Positions 44,929 through 56,699 of a stretch of DNA of 64,000 nt are shown piece by piece (within the stretch, counting starts at the first letter, position 1; each line of letters starts with the position of its first letter). Made by a program: the position numbers and the translations under genes. Below the pieces are notes generated by a model that was not told where the DNA came from, did no database searches, and worked only from the letters and a program-made list of their open reading frames with translations. The stretch comes from Gordius sp. MW1 (lineage: Eukaryota; Nematomorpha; Gordioida; Gordea; Gordiidae): assembly GCA_964036665.1 (NCBI GenBank), contig OZ038526.1:32302001-32366000 (forward strand), given 5' to 3'.

Positions 44929-45279
44929 CTCTTCTAACCCACAGTTATAAACTGTAAAAATATATTAACATTTTGTTGAAAAGCATCAACATTTTAAATA
45001 ATTTGTCACTAATGTTAAGACCAAGATAATCAAAAACAGCGTTGATTTTAAAATGATGATTATGCTTATGCCATATTTCCATTAAAGTAACTTATCCTCT
45101 CATACATAATGTTTTAGTGATATTGAATGTTTTTAAATTTTAATCTATTGTGATTTTGAACAACACGTTTTTTCAAATAGAATCATGAAATTATTAATTT
45201 GGGATAATTTTTATACGAATTTTTGAGATAAAAACGTGGGAGTTGATAAATATAATTATAAAAAACCGAGCAAAGTTTA
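44929..45279. other. Intergenic AT-rich DNA
   Basis: This is the stretch between the Helentron-like copy and the stop codon of the unrecognised gene. It likely holds that gene's 3' untranslated region. No motif was recognised. Confidence 0.4.
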
Positions 45280-48036
45280 TTACAATTTTTGGTAGGCGCC
45301 GAATAGAGTGGCACTTTTGCTGGCTTTCTCGAACATCTAAAATATTAATTTGTATTTTATGCATAACATCATTGTACCGCATGCGTAACGTGCAATAAAT
45401 TGTCCATAGATTCCTTTAAACTATCGGCATGACCACAAGATTGGTTTTTGCATTCGTCAATTAACATGTTTTCAAAGCCTAACAAAATACAACAATGATA
45501 ATGATAATAATTAAATTTTCTAAATTTAAAAAACAAACCAAACGCTGTTAATCTGTTTTTGTTTGGTCGACATTTAGTAGACCAAAGGTGTAGTGGTGGG
45601 TAAACCTGAGGTTTATAACGACCTCAAGGTTTTTTAAATAAAAAAACCTTAAAACATCAGGTCCGAGGTTAGGTCACCTCGAGGTTTCAACTCCGTATGC
45701 TTCATTTTTTATATCTTCATTTTACGACTAAATTATAGTCTCTAACAAAAAAAATTTATTAATGGATTTGAATATATGTTTTATTGTCTTGGTCTCGTGA
45801 ATACTGGAATAAACTAACTTGGTCTTGTGATATAATAAATTTGTACTGAACTGAACAGTGATATCCCCTAAACGGAACACAGTCAAAATCGCTTAAGTGA
45901 GAATTTCTGGGCCTTAATTTAAAAAAAATTCTCATTTAAGCGATTGTTAGCACTTATACGATTAATTTAATTATTTATTTAATTTATGAAGAGTTTTGCA
46001 CTAGTGCTATATTTATGAAGCTATAGATTCCAAAAATTAATATCCGTAACATATAATTTATGTATATATACATAAATTATTTATATAAAGTTAATATTTT
46101 AAGCATACTTAACTTTATGCACTTTTAATGCAAATCAGCAACAGCTGACATGTGTTGCATACATTTAAAATTTATAAATTTTCTAATATATGAAACAATC
46201 TAGATAAATATTTGATTTATATTTTTCTTATTTATACATTCTATAGTAATATCCAATCAGAGGATATATATTCTAAAATTTACTATTTTAATAGTATGTT
46301 TGTTAAATTTTATAATAAAGTTATGAAATCTTAAATGAATTTATATCATGTATTATAAATAAATCTTTGTTTTATACTTGTCTTATATTTGCATATCTTA
46401 GATTATTACTAAAAATGGTTTCTTCACATTTGAATTAAAACTAAACAATGGACAAAAATTACTGTGATAAGTATACAAATTATTTAGTAAAATATTGTGT
46501 TATAAGTTGCTGATGACTTTTACATTTAAAGAGTTTATTTTCAATAAGGATTTCAAACTCTCTAATTTTTTTTTGATCTTTCAAATTTGATTTTAAACCC
46601 ATGACTTTTTCGGTATTAAAAGCAAAAGTGCTTTTGCTTCCAGCTTTTTAAAATAAACCTGTTTCATCACAATTGTAAATATTATCTGGATCATAAGATT
46701 CAAGAAACTGAGGTAATAATTTTTCTCTCCAATATGAAGCTGTAACAAAATCAGCACTACCCATTTCATTATTTGTAGAGTAGCAATTGATATTGTTCCT
46801 GGTACGGAATCTCTGTATCCAACTAGAATCTGGAATGCCTAAGATTATTATTTAAAAAATATAAATTTGTTCAAAAAGGCTAATTAAAAATTATAATAAA
46901 AACTTGATCATTGATGATAAAAATATTAATTTAAAAAATTTACCTTCATTAAAATGATTTGAAAAAGATTAGCCTTTGTAAGAAGCAAAGGACCATTAAT
47001 TGCACATTGTTTTGAACTAATTTCAGAGAACCATTTTAGAAGGGCTTGTTCTGTCTTTATATATTGTGCTATGTAAATTAAATAATTTTAATTTATACAA
47101 ACAATATTACTTTTTCTTTGTCTTTTTTTATTGAGAGATATGTTATTAGAAGCAGTTGTTTTCAAATCGGTAGCATTTTTGCATATACGGTATATTGTTC
47201 CTAATCCCACATTGTAATTTTTGGCTAAAGTTGATTTACTGGTAAGTTTGGCTTCTTCTATAATTTTCAACTTTTCATGATAAGTTAAATTTTTTTTCAT
47301 TCTCACTTAACCACATATTATCAAGTATAAAAATAATAAAATACCTTTAAAATTTTCCTAGTAATGCGATTTTTATCACTTATACAATTCTCACTTATAA
47401 ATATATTTTGCGCAAAATTTAAACGATGTGTTCAAAATATCGCGATTATTTATCATTTATAAATATTACCATTTATCCGATTCTCACTTATACAATTTCG
47501 ACTGTATATATATATATATTAAAAATAGTTCGAATAAATTTATTTTAATAGCTAATTACCTATATAATCTGTAAATTTTTACTCTCTAATAAATTAACAT
47601 TTTATTTTATAAAATCAATGCATGTGATGCTACCATCTATAATGTGTTATATTTTTATAACGCATTTTCAAAAAAATGAATTTTCTCGAAATTTATTAGA
47701 TATTGAGATTAAATCCAGCCCGACTTATATTTTCAAGCAGAGCCGGACCGGGTCGAATAATTAAAAGTTTTTATATGTAATTAAATTACCGAGGATAAAG
47801 TTGTGCAAACTATTTTCATATTCTTGCTCAGGATCCCAAACTCCCTTGTTTTCATTTCTTTCTCCAATTTCCCTAAATTGCTGGTATAAATCTCGACATT
47901 TTGTCACATTAACTAATGGGCTAACATTAAAAAATATGCCAAAATTTAGCTTTCTTAAAAATAAATTTATATTTTTTAAATTGGGAATTTTATCATTATA
48001 CCTGATGTAGTTGATGTATTGGTTTGGTTTTGAGAA
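45280..48036 (-). CDS. Unrecognised protein, C-terminal four exons
   Basis: Four minus-strand exons fit in phase: 48002-48036, 47790-47920, 45378-45478 and 45280-45336, the last ending in TAA. They encode KPNQYINYISPLVN, then TKCRDLYQQFREIGERNENK, VWDPEQEYENSLHNFI, FENMLIDECKNQSCG, LKESMDNLLHV and finally MFEKASKSATLFGAYQKL. The protein is helical and charged, with no signal or membrane segment. Introns are 81, 2311 and 41 nt; the long one was enlarged by Tigger copy 2. GC content of these segments is clearly above the surroundings. I do not recognise the family, and earlier exons upstream of 48036 were not found. It may continue past the peptide gene at 48673. Exons are convincing; function is unknown. 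Confidence 0.55.
45880..47504 (-). mobile_element. pogo/Tigger-type DNA transposon, copy 2
   Basis: Its ends and most of its 1625 bp match copy 1 (10059-11649). The right flank is TA; the left flank is CA, probably a mutated TA. It holds the helix-turn-helix frame at 47088-47306 and scattered transposase pieces, with an internal segment (46820-46980) absent from copy 1. It lies in the 2.3-kb intron of the unrecognised gene. Confidence 0.82.
47088..47306 (-). pseudogene. Tigger transposase N-terminal fragment
   Basis: The frame is identical in its first 70 or so residues to the copy at 11452 (KKNLTYHEKLKIIEEAKL, then GLGTIYRICKNATDLK), but ends early at a stop just after KSNIVCIN. Only the DNA-binding helix-turn-helix region remains in one frame. 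Further transposase pieces lie between 46590 and 47080 in other frames. Confidence 0.75.
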
Positions 48037-48508
48037 CTTAATAGAGCTAATCTACTTAGGTAGGATGAGGTAAATGATAAAAGATTTTAAAGGAATAGCG
48101 ATAACAAAAGGCTTATTAATATAAAGTAATTTACAAATCTGAACTTTTATAACACAATTAATTAGATTTTTTATTTTGGAAAAACATATAAAATTTTTAA
48201 AAACAAGGCTAAATATTAATTAAGTTTATGACCTTACGAAAAATAAAATTAAGCGATACAAAATAGAAATTTAATACACTTAAGTTTTAAGGCCTTTTGA
48301 GCCTTAGAGATATCATTAAACTTGCTTACTATGATTATTTTGGTAATTAAATTTTTTGGTATGTTAAAAACTAGACCAGAAACATAGATAAAACCTAAAA
48401 ATTTGGAATCTTATGTGAATATTTTTAAATTATAAGTTATTATGGATGATTAAAATAAAAAAAATGTGAACCTTTTAGTCATTATAACCTTTTTAATTAA
48501 ATATATAA

Positions 48509-48650
48509 GGTAGTTTGTTGACTTGAACAAATTTTTTAAGTAGAACATAGAGATCTAGAATCTAAATTTAAAAAGTTTTAGGTAGTTTGTTGCCTTGAAC
48601 GAATTTTTTAAGTAGAACATAGATTTCTAGAATCTAAATTTAAAAAGTTT
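48509..48650. repeat. Tandem duplication of about 70 bp
   Basis: The unit TAGGTAGTTTGTTGACTTGA...AAATTTAAAAAGTTTT is repeated once with about four differences, immediately upstream of the secreted peptide gene. It could lie in that gene's promoter or 5' untranslated region. Confidence 0.85.
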
Positions 48651-48672
48651 TATTGTGTCTTAACTAACAGTG

Positions 48673-48914
48673 ATGAATTTTAAAATCAATATTGTTTTTG
48701 TATTATTGGTCATAATATTAATGATTGATTTTATTCAATCAGCTTGCAAAAATGGTGAAGGGGAAGATTGTGGTAGATTCAAACTAGCCAAATTATCAAG
48801 TCAGATATTTTCCAATTTAAAATTTTTTATTATATCCTTTGCAATATAGGAAACAAAAGATGTGTAGATTGTAATAAAGGTGATCAAGTATTGCAGAAAC
48901 TTAACATAAAATGA
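48673..48914 (+). CDS. Small secreted cysteine-containing peptide (novel, tentative)
   Basis: Exons 48673-48799 and 48850-48914 join in phase over a 50-nt GT-AG intron and encode 63 residues. Residues 1-24 are a textbook signal peptide: a basic start, then the hydrophobic core INIVFVLLVIILMI, then a small-residue cleavage site before ACKNGEGEDCG. The mature part is basic, with four cysteines (CKNGEGEDC and CVDC) and an RNKR that could be a furin-type site. An alternative uses a donor inside exon 2 and a third exon starting at 49060 (acceptor TTTTTTAG), giving either six cysteines or a shorter tail ending RLPAPNY. AATAAA lies at about 49101. I cannot place it in a known peptide family. It might be a neuropeptide, defence peptide or other secreted factor. 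Confidence 0.45.
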
Positions 48915-49763
48915 GTAAAAATGTAATTAAAGTATTTTATATAAATTTTTAACTATATTCAAATTACCAAAATTTATTTAATTATGCCTTAATATAAATT
49001 TGTTATATTTTAATTTAACTAATTTGAAACATTTTAAAGAATAGTTTTGCATTTTTTAGATTCAAGAGAAGTACAAAAGATTGCCTGCACCCAACTATTA
49101 AATAAATGCTTATTGATTGAAATGATTGTTACTTATTATTATGTTTAATTTTGTAAAACAATTAATAAAAATGCATGTCAGATAGATAATAAATTAATAG
49201 AGTATAATTATAAATTTTTTCAAGTTTCGTACAAAAAGTTAATTGTTGTTTGTTGGATGCCAATATTAGATTAACAAACATAATAGTAAACACTTTGATA
49301 ACCTTCACATGCACATTAATTTGAAAGTCAACTTGAGGTCAAATAGACATGAAATATTTTGGAGAATAGAGCAAAAACCATTATACCTAAGTTGATAAGA
49401 ACTTAGTTTTATGTTAAACAAATATTTAAAAGAATAAAGTGGATGTTGATATATTCTTGTAAGCATTGAATATTTTACCATTTTTTAAAGTTTAGAAAAT
49501 TTTATATTTATAAATAATCCATTAAGGCTACATACAATCATGAATAAAAAAATTAAAACTTTATTTGTCCATAAAAAATAGTAATATTAAGAAAAGAATA
49601 TTAATGTATTTTTGAGAAATTAAGATAAAATCACACATTCTCATAGGAAGCATATAAGTTATAAATACTAATTTAGCATATATATATGGATACATTGTAA
49701 TTTTCAATAACTTAGAAGGATGATTAATCATGAGGTATTCTTGTGAAATGCTTATGAGATAAT
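48915..49763. other. Intergenic AT-rich DNA, with possible third exon of the peptide gene
   Basis: 49060-49110 could be an alternative third exon of the secreted peptide gene (see that entry). The remainder, up to the Aprt stop codon, is over 75% AT and shows no exon. Confidence 0.4.
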
Positions 49764-50573
49764 TTAATCATATTGGATCATAGAGTATAAGGGCCATTTT
49801 TTAAGTCTGTCTCTTCCTTTCAAATCCATCAGTTCCATTATTATCATACATTTTACAACAACACCTCCAACTTCTTCCACCAAATGACATGATGCTTCCA
49901 TACTGCCTATAGGTAATTTTTTTAACAACACATTTATATGCCCTCATAATAATATTGAATCAAGATATTACATAATTCAGTATTTTAAGAATATAAAAGG
50001 TAAATGATTATTTAATTGTAACCTCCAGTAGCCAAAAGGTCATCTATCACAGCTACACTGCTTCCATTTTTTATAGAACCCTTTTGAATTTCAAAGATAT
50101 TCTTAAATTAAATATTAATAATAAATTGAGGATAAACTTACAGATCCATATTCTAAATTATATTTAAATTCAACAACTTCCCCAGGCAATTTCCCCTTTT
50201 TTCTAATAGGAACAAATGGTAATCCTTTTAATTAAATAGTTTATAATGCTTATTTACTTAGATGATAAGCCACTAATGGTGCAATGAGAAAGCCCCTGGC
50301 ATCTAGGCCTACGATAGTGTCGATTTTTTGAGAATTAGTTCTAATTTTTTCCTCCAATACCTCGATCATAGCATGCAATGCATCGGGATTTTGGAAGACA
50401 GGAAATATATCCCTAAAAATACAATTTTTTAATAAATTAAGTATTTAAAAATATATATTTTAATTTCAATTATTAAACCTAAAAAGAATTCCTGGTTTAG
50501 GAAAGTTTGGGTAAGGCTTTATCAAAGCTTTTATCATAGCTAGCTTAGCATTTTCAGCCGAATCTGTGCACAT
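49764..50573 (-). CDS. Aprt: Adenine phosphoribosyltransferase
   Basis: APRT makes AMP from adenine and PRPP in purine salvage, as a cytosolic homodimer. Minus-strand exons: 50479-50573, 50258-50412, 50142-50224, 50023-50101, 49764-49906; introns of 66, 33, 40 and 116 nt; 184 residues, against 180 in humans. Diagnostic blocks: [14 protein letters not shown] (about 21-34), [16 protein letters not shown] (about 66-81), [11 protein letters not shown] (about 91-101), YNLEYGS, and the PRPP-binding [12 protein letters not shown] (about 125-136). It ends [13 protein letters not shown], then TAA. All catalytic elements are present. The start at 50573 fits the usual N-terminal length. The 33-nt intron 50225-50257 is very short; its acceptor could shift by a few bases. 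Confidence 0.95.
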
Positions 50574-51526
50574 CTTGACCTAAATGATATTCGCAAATTG
50601 TTACATAAAGGTTACCGAATTTAACAAATGAAAACGTATCCCAAAACAAAAAAATAGAACAAATATTAATCCTGATTTTAAATTTATTTGATTAGATTAA
50701 ATAAAAAATAATAAAATTTCATCAAGATATTACATGTATGACAACGCATTTATCCTATTCATCCCATTTTTATTTTCCGACCAAATTTTTGAATAATGTT
50801 TTTTTATAAATTTTTAACTTGTTTGATACAGTGTTTTTAAAGATAGCTGTAGATTTTAATTTCCATTATACTCTTAAATTTAACACAACACAACGACAGG
50901 GGCAGGGAAGCAAAGAAGAATCCCTAGTCTCTAAATTCAAGAATTATTTATTTTAGTTTTTAATAATTATGCTCTTACCTAAATTTTAATTGCTTTTTAC
51001 ACCCCTCTGATGCAAATCCTGACGACGACATAGTACAGCAATTTACATGACAATTTTTAATTTAATGCAACAATGTGGAGGCCCCTATTCGTTGTTATTA
51101 TTAGTGTACCTGGCGTTTTTCTACAGGAGTGAGCAGTCAACTGCTACAGAATATCGGCTGCGTAATAATTAGGCATTTGATTCTATTTCCCATTAGTATT
51201 CCAACAAATACCAAAACATATAAATAATGAAATATTCTTCTTCGCAAAGTTACTTATTTTTTTTGTTGAAAATGCGTTTTCTCTACAGGAAATTGATGAT
51301 AATAAATGATTGTAACTTAATTATATAACTTTTTTGAAATAATTTGTTTAATATGCAAAATCCTCAGAGCCCGTGCCTTATTGGCCTGGGATTATCTCAA
51401 ATATAAACCTCTTTTTTAAAACTTTTGATAGGTCTATAGGACTAGCAAATTATCTATTATCGATATCATGGTTCTGAAACTGATGAGTATTTTTACTTTC
51501 AATAATTTGGCAATAGGCAATAAGAT
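50574..51526. other. Aprt upstream region
   Basis: AT-rich, with a more GC-balanced patch at 50885-51180 that might be promoter or a decayed repeat. No exon was recognised on either strand. Confidence 0.35.
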
Positions 51527-52600
51527 TTTGCTTATTATATAATGTATCCAATGTAGAAATTAAAAAAAAGAAGTTCTTTTATAAATCAAATAATAATAAT
51601 CTAATAATTATAGTTCAATGATAATTATAAACAACAATTTTAACAGATTAAGGTTTTATAATATTTATTTAGTCACTCTTTCCCTATCTGGAATGGGGGA
51701 AATTGAACTTCTCGATGTTTCATAAAGAATATTAATGATAAGATACGCTGATGTCAATATATTTTACGTCGTAAATTAACTACAAATTTTATTTAACATC
51801 TAATGACTCAAATTATGAATAAATGAGATAAGTGGAAGTATTGGCATAAGTATACTTTATTGCTATTGCATATGCCACATCTTCCCTTTTTACAAGCTGA
51901 GTCACTATTACTGCATATAGCCTGCCAGAGACATCGCAGCCAAAGCGATGCATAGCAAATAAATTATTATTGACAGCCACTCTCAAAGGCGAACTCATCG
52001 ATACTCTACCTACACCATCTATGGGATCCCCACAACGTCTCCGGTGACCGCCTCGGACACGGCGCAAACCATTATATTCTTTTTTTCCCCTGTTCATCAC
52101 AGGGGGCCCCACCAAGATCTTTATGGGCGCAGATATCTCAAATAAAGGAGACATTCTGTGTACTCCGTCAGCCGGATCTAGTTGAAAAAGAATCGCTTCG
52201 TCCTCCACTCTAACACACCTTTCCTAAATTCTATCAATACTCTGGAAAGGTCAATACCATAGCTATCACCGATATAACTTATCCAACGCAGAAATTTTAA
52301 AAAGGTTTCTTATTTAATCCATTAATGATAATCCAATAATGATAATTCAATAATAAAAATTTTAAAAATGATTACGTCATTTATAAGTTTTATAATAATT
52401 AATCATCTCATTTCTTTTATGTGAGTCATAAAGTATATTTCGCTTATGCCAGTACATTTTACTCCGTAAATTTTACATCTTTAACATCCGATGTCGCAAG
52501 TAATGAATTAATGGCATAGGTTTAAGCAATGATATAAGTATATTACATTAGCTTAGCATCTGCCACACATTATATCCTTATTACTGTTTATCTTTAAATA
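51527..52600 (-). repeat. Diverged direct repeats flanking an open frame
   Basis: 51527-51880 and 52265-52600 share the same blocks in the same order: ATCCAATGTAGAAATT / ATCCAACGCAGAAATT, TAATCTAATAATTATAG-like, TTTTACGTCGTAAATT / TTTTACTCCGTAAATT, and AACATCTAATG / AACATCCGATG. Between them lies a minus-strand frame at 51813-52208. An LTR-like or TRIM-like arrangement is possible, but no primer-binding site or TG...CA ends could be shown. Confidence 0.4.
51813..52208 (-). CDS. Unrecognised 131-residue open frame
   Basis: The frame starts MEDEAILFQLDPADGVHRM and continues through IKILVGPPVMNRGKK, RRVRGGHRRRCGDP, GRVSMSSPLRVAV and VTQLVKREDVAYAIA. Base composition is much richer in GC than its surroundings, which suggests that it was protein-coding at some time. 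No splice signals, domains or family can be named. It sits between diverged direct repeats and may be a fragment of a mobile element or other integrated sequence. Confidence 0.3.
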   Translation of the reverse strand: MEDEAILFQLDPADGVHRMSPLFEISAPIKILVGPPVMNRGKKEYNGLRRVRGGHRRRCGDPIDGVGRVSMSSPLRVAVNNNLFAMHRFGCDVSGRLYAVIVTQLVKREDVAYAIAIKYTYANTSTYLIYS

Positions 52601-53489
52601 CATGTTAAATTTTATTAAAAACAAATCTATAATTTCCTACACTATCTTCGGGATAATGGATTATCGTAACCAGAATAAAGTAATAATGTTATTCAATATA
52701 TGAAAATCCTCGCGATATTACAAAATATTCAGATGTTCGCAAGGGAAAAGGGGCCCTAAAGGTAACAATATTTTCCTTTCACCACACCGCCACGATGCAT
52801 TAATATTTGCTTTATCGTGTATAATATAGGAGCAAGGGAAAACAAGACATTAAAATAAGTAATAAACATAGGGCAATAAAAGAGAGAAATAGAGTAAGCT
52901 AAGATACAAGAAAGAGTTGAACCATTGGCAATAACTCAAAGGCGACCAGTGGTGCAACTACAACAATTACATAACATTTTATATAACAAAATAAATTTAA
53001 CTTGTTATTTATGGTCTTTTTAGATAAAATAATATAATATTACATTATAATTGATTTGTGTCTGAGCTGTTTTATACAGAAATATCTATAATCCATCTGT
53101 AGAACAATCAACCATCGGCGTTGTATACTAAGGATTCTTGTTGTACGATAAAACTTTAAATCCTTCGGCGTTGTATACTAAGGATTCTTGTTGTACGATA
53201 AAACTTTAAATCCTTTGCAGACTCATGGCCCACTTTAGAAGATAATGATATAGATCTTTGTATTTAACCAGTATGTCTTTATTTTTGTATTTCGCTAATT
53301 TATGTAACTTTGTTTCGTTAAAATAAACTTTTTAACCATTAAAAAAATAATTACTATTCACATCATACCAAAAGATAATAATATAAAAAATATACACTGT
53401 CACATTAACAGGATATACCATTTTTATATTGTGCAGTAAATAAACAATTAATTTTGAAACTTATAAGATTCTTGAATCTTAACTGCTAT
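52601..53489. other. Intergenic DNA with a 50-bp tandem duplication
   Basis: 53116-53215 contains CGGCGTTGTATACTAAGGAT...TTAAATCCTT twice in perfect tandem. The rest is AT-rich with no recognised feature. Confidence 0.6.
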
Positions 53490-53925
53490 GCATTTTTGGT
53501 TTCCCTGTCCGTCCTGACCTGTCCAACTTCGCTTTTTAATTGCTATGGAAACATGTCTCTGTAAATGACTTTTATTTTGTTACCGCGTAAAGGCAAGCTA
53601 TTGATCGCTGGTTGGCTTTAATTTTTTCGATCTCGCTCGAGCCCAAATTCCATTTTTATTTTTGTGCCCTGGTTAATTACCTTTATATATAAATTTCTTT
53701 GGCAACATGTCTAGCTTGTTCCTTGATAACGAATAATTGCAAAACCGGCTTATTTGCTTTAGCATAAATGACCGCTGGGTCAATTTTTCGACTTCGCCCG
53801 AGCCCAAATTTGAGTTCAATTTATGTGCCCCACTTACTTTTATATATTATCAAATTTCTTTTGGCAATTAGTCTAGCTTGTTGCTTTATAACGGACAATT
53901 GCGAAACTGGCTATTATATAAAACA
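53490..53925 (+). repeat. Dispersed repeat, two tandem diverged units
   Basis: 53600-53755 and 53765-53915 share CGCTGG, TTTTTCGA, CTCGCCCGAGCCCAAATT-like, TTTATATAT...TTTCTTTGGCAA, GTCTAGCTTGTT and ATAACG blocks. Upstream, 53495-53600 matches the copy at 19760-20078 in reverse. The family is unclassified but shares the ATTGCTATG word with the Helentron-like elements. Confidence 0.55.
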
Positions 53926-55520
53926 TACTATCATAGCATCAACCTTAAGTCATTTTATTAAAATTTTTTAGCCGCCAGAAATCTATAAATGAATGATTAA
54001 TAAGTAAGCCTTTTATAAAATTTGATTAGGTTTCTCTTAGATTTAATCTTGAATGGCTTTTTATAATTCGGGTGAATGCCTCTGAATACATTAACAATTT
54101 TGGGAAAAAATAATATGAACAAATGGAACTTTCCTTTAAATAGCAAAAGAAATGCACTAATTTGACAGACAATAGTCTCTTGAAATTAACTAAACAGTTT
54201 TTCCAACATAAATATTATTTTGCAAAGCAAATTTATCACTCAAAGATTACGTTAAATGCACATTAATTTGTTAGATATCTAACATATTAGTTCTTCTTAC
54301 CTATACTGTTATGTAATTAAGTTGTAAAATTAATACCTATGCGGTTTTACCAATGCTTTTTCTTTTATAATTTTAATTCCTGGCTCACTTGTTATATATA
54401 TTAGTCACTTACTGCACTTAGAGAAGGTAACGAGGTTGAAAAGGTCTCATGGTTTGTTATCCTAATAGAATTAGGCATATATTTAAAATACACTTACATT
54501 AAAGTTATAATTTTTGGTTGATTATAAAGGATCTTTATTAAAATGACTGCAAATATTTGAGTTTTAAATTTAACATAAACAAAGAGTATTTTTAAAAAGT
54601 GTCATTCAAAATATGTTATATATTTACCATATTATAGTAGCCAACAATCTGTGGTCGACATATGTGTAATAATTAGCTTTCAAATGATATGTCCATAATT
54701 GGGAAGTGGATCGTTAAAATTATATAATTAGTCGCCTTATATAAATTCTTTTCCCCTTGGGAGGAAGTGAACTTTAATTTCCGCATGTGGGAAAAAGGCT
54801 GGATTTGGTCTATAACATTCGGCCCCTCGACCCTGCTCCACTCCCTTATTAAGGTGCGCCTCTGCCTTAAATTGTCAAAAACTGGATCAAACACGGAGGA
54901 ATTTTTAGGTACACTTGCGAAGCGTAAAATAAATTAATTAATTGACGTAAATAACAGTCAGAATAAAAAAACTGTGTAAAATATTCATTTTTTGCAGAAC
55001 AGGATATTGAATTAAATGATTCACAAAACATGACATGATTTACTGTCAATCCTTTGTAATTATAATTATTGCTTATAAGTGGTAAGGTTGAATTGGCTTT
55101 AGCGCCCGAAGCATCTTCAAGAAATAAAAAGTGAAGATGAAATCCAGCAAAAAATGACGTGAAATGGCTAATTTGCCAGAGACAATAAATAAAACAATAT
55201 CAATTAAAAATCAGTTTTTAGCGAGAAGGAAAGCACTAGCAAATGTAGGCTTAGATGTTAACAGACCGAAATAAGTATAGATGGTGATAACAAAAAGTGC
55301 AAAAAGCATGATGCGAACATAGATTTTATGTTACAATGATATATTAGATATTAATAGACTGAAATAAGTATAGATGGTGATAGCAAAAAGCATGATGCGA
55401 ACAGATTTTATGATACAATGATGTACTATTCTATTTAACAAAATAGTAGATGTAGATAGTGTATTATGTAATTATGTAAGAAGGTTTAGGTAGATATAAG
55501 AAATTATATAGGTAAGAGTG
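53926..55520. other. Intergenic AT-rich DNA
   Basis: A direct duplication (AAATAAGTATAGATGGTGAT ... CATGATGCGAACA) covers about 55260-55345 and 55358-55425. A minus-strand frame at 54673-54894 lies in a locally GC-richer patch but has no identifiable domain. No gene was recognised. Confidence 0.4.
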
Positions 55521-55528
55521 GACGTGTC

Positions 55529-55653
55529 CAGGCGCGTAGCCAGGATTTTCTCTGGGGGGGGGGAAATTATAAATTTTTTTTGTAACATTATTTAAAAAAA
55601 CAAAATAAACATTTGATATTTTTTTTTCGGCCCCCCGTCTAGCTACGCCACTG
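55529..55653. mobile_element. 125-bp hAT MITE, exact TSD
   Basis: It starts CAGGCGCGTAGCCAGG and ends TAGCTACGCCACTG, inverted. GACGTGTC flanks it at 55521-55528 and 55654-55661. It includes a G run and an AT-rich middle. It is related to the CATGGGCGTAGCCAG family and to the element at 55977. Confidence 0.9.
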
Positions 55654-55976
55654 GACGTGTCTGTTTGTATATTTTGAATAGATCAAGTTGATCGTTGATT
55701 TTTTGCTTTAGACGGTCAATCGAATTTTATTTGTTGTAACACTTTTTGTAAAGGACTGTCAGGTTAACCCAATTAACGCTATCGAAGAATCTCGGCTACG
55801 TCGGAGTGGGTCGGGCATCTTAAATTAAAGAAACTAAAAGAAGAGTGAAATACTTTTAGTATTTTAGTTTGCAAAAACATTAATTTAATTAAATCTCCCA
55901 TCTCGATGGCGGCTTTATAACAAAACTAAATAAATCCTATATTGATATCCACGAATATCTAGTAATCATATCTATA

Positions 55977-56230
55977 CAGTGGCGTAAATAAGGGGGGGGG
56001 GAAACGGGAAATTCCCCCCCCCCTTGGCAAAGATTAAAAATATTTTTTATAGCTTTTCAACGCTGAGGAGGCTAAAAACTGACATTAGAAATACCATGTC
56101 TAAGAATAGATTAAATGGATTGGCTTTATTGACAATTCATCGGAAGTTAGCTCCTACTCCCGATGAAGTTCTTAAAATTTTTGAAATTTCCCCCCCCCCC
56201 CCCCTTGAGAAAATCCTGGCTACGCGCCTG
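55977..56230 (+). mobile_element. 254-bp hAT MITE carrying a transposase remnant, exact TSD
   Basis: It runs CAGTGGCGTAAAT to GGCTACGCGCCTG, flanked by TATCTATA at 55969-55976 and 56231-56238. Between its G run and C run it encodes LKTDIRNTMSKNRLNGLALL, then TIHRKLAPTPDEVL, the same hAT C-terminal block found at 6249-6410. It is therefore an internally deleted derivative of an autonomous hAT, which explains the origin of the GCGTAGCC MITEs. Confidence 0.9.
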
Positions 56231-56238
56231 TATCTATA

Positions 56239-56699
56239 TAAAACCATAAAAGAAAAACAATTAAACTTATTCACTACGTTTACATAACTAATATGGTATT
56301 ACAAAAAAGGGATCACGCGATATTAATAAGCGTTTAAGAAATAAATACTACGTACACAATCAGAACGCGATTAACAATAAGGGTAGGTAGAGAGAGGGGA
56401 GCGGAGGAAATAGGGGGTTTGGTGCAGTGTATATAGAGTTCTTTTATATCTGATTTACACATTATCGATCAATTATTTTGCCAGACATAATAGAAAAATT
56501 TTTGGGCTGAGTGTGAATTATACTCAACTGATATAAAGCTCAGAAACATCAACTCAAAATCAGAACTTGACAAAGGTATGTGGCATTGTCTAAAGTTTTA
56601 AACGCTTGTCGTCTATAAATGCCCCGAAGTGTTATCATCTTTTCCGCTTATATTATAGCTAGTGCCTAGACCTTTTGTTTAGGTCAGTCGACCCGTCCG
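56239..56699. other. Intergenic AT-rich DNA
   Basis: No exon or repeat was recognised. A purine-rich stretch lies near 56381-56416. Confidence 0.4.

Noticed and set aside
54673-54894. 73-codon minus-strand frame
   Set aside because: Lies in a slightly GC-richer patch but has no motif and no exon signals.
56024-56287. 87-codon frame as a gene
   Set aside because: It starts before and runs past the MITE 55977-56230; only the internal hAT remnant is meaningful.
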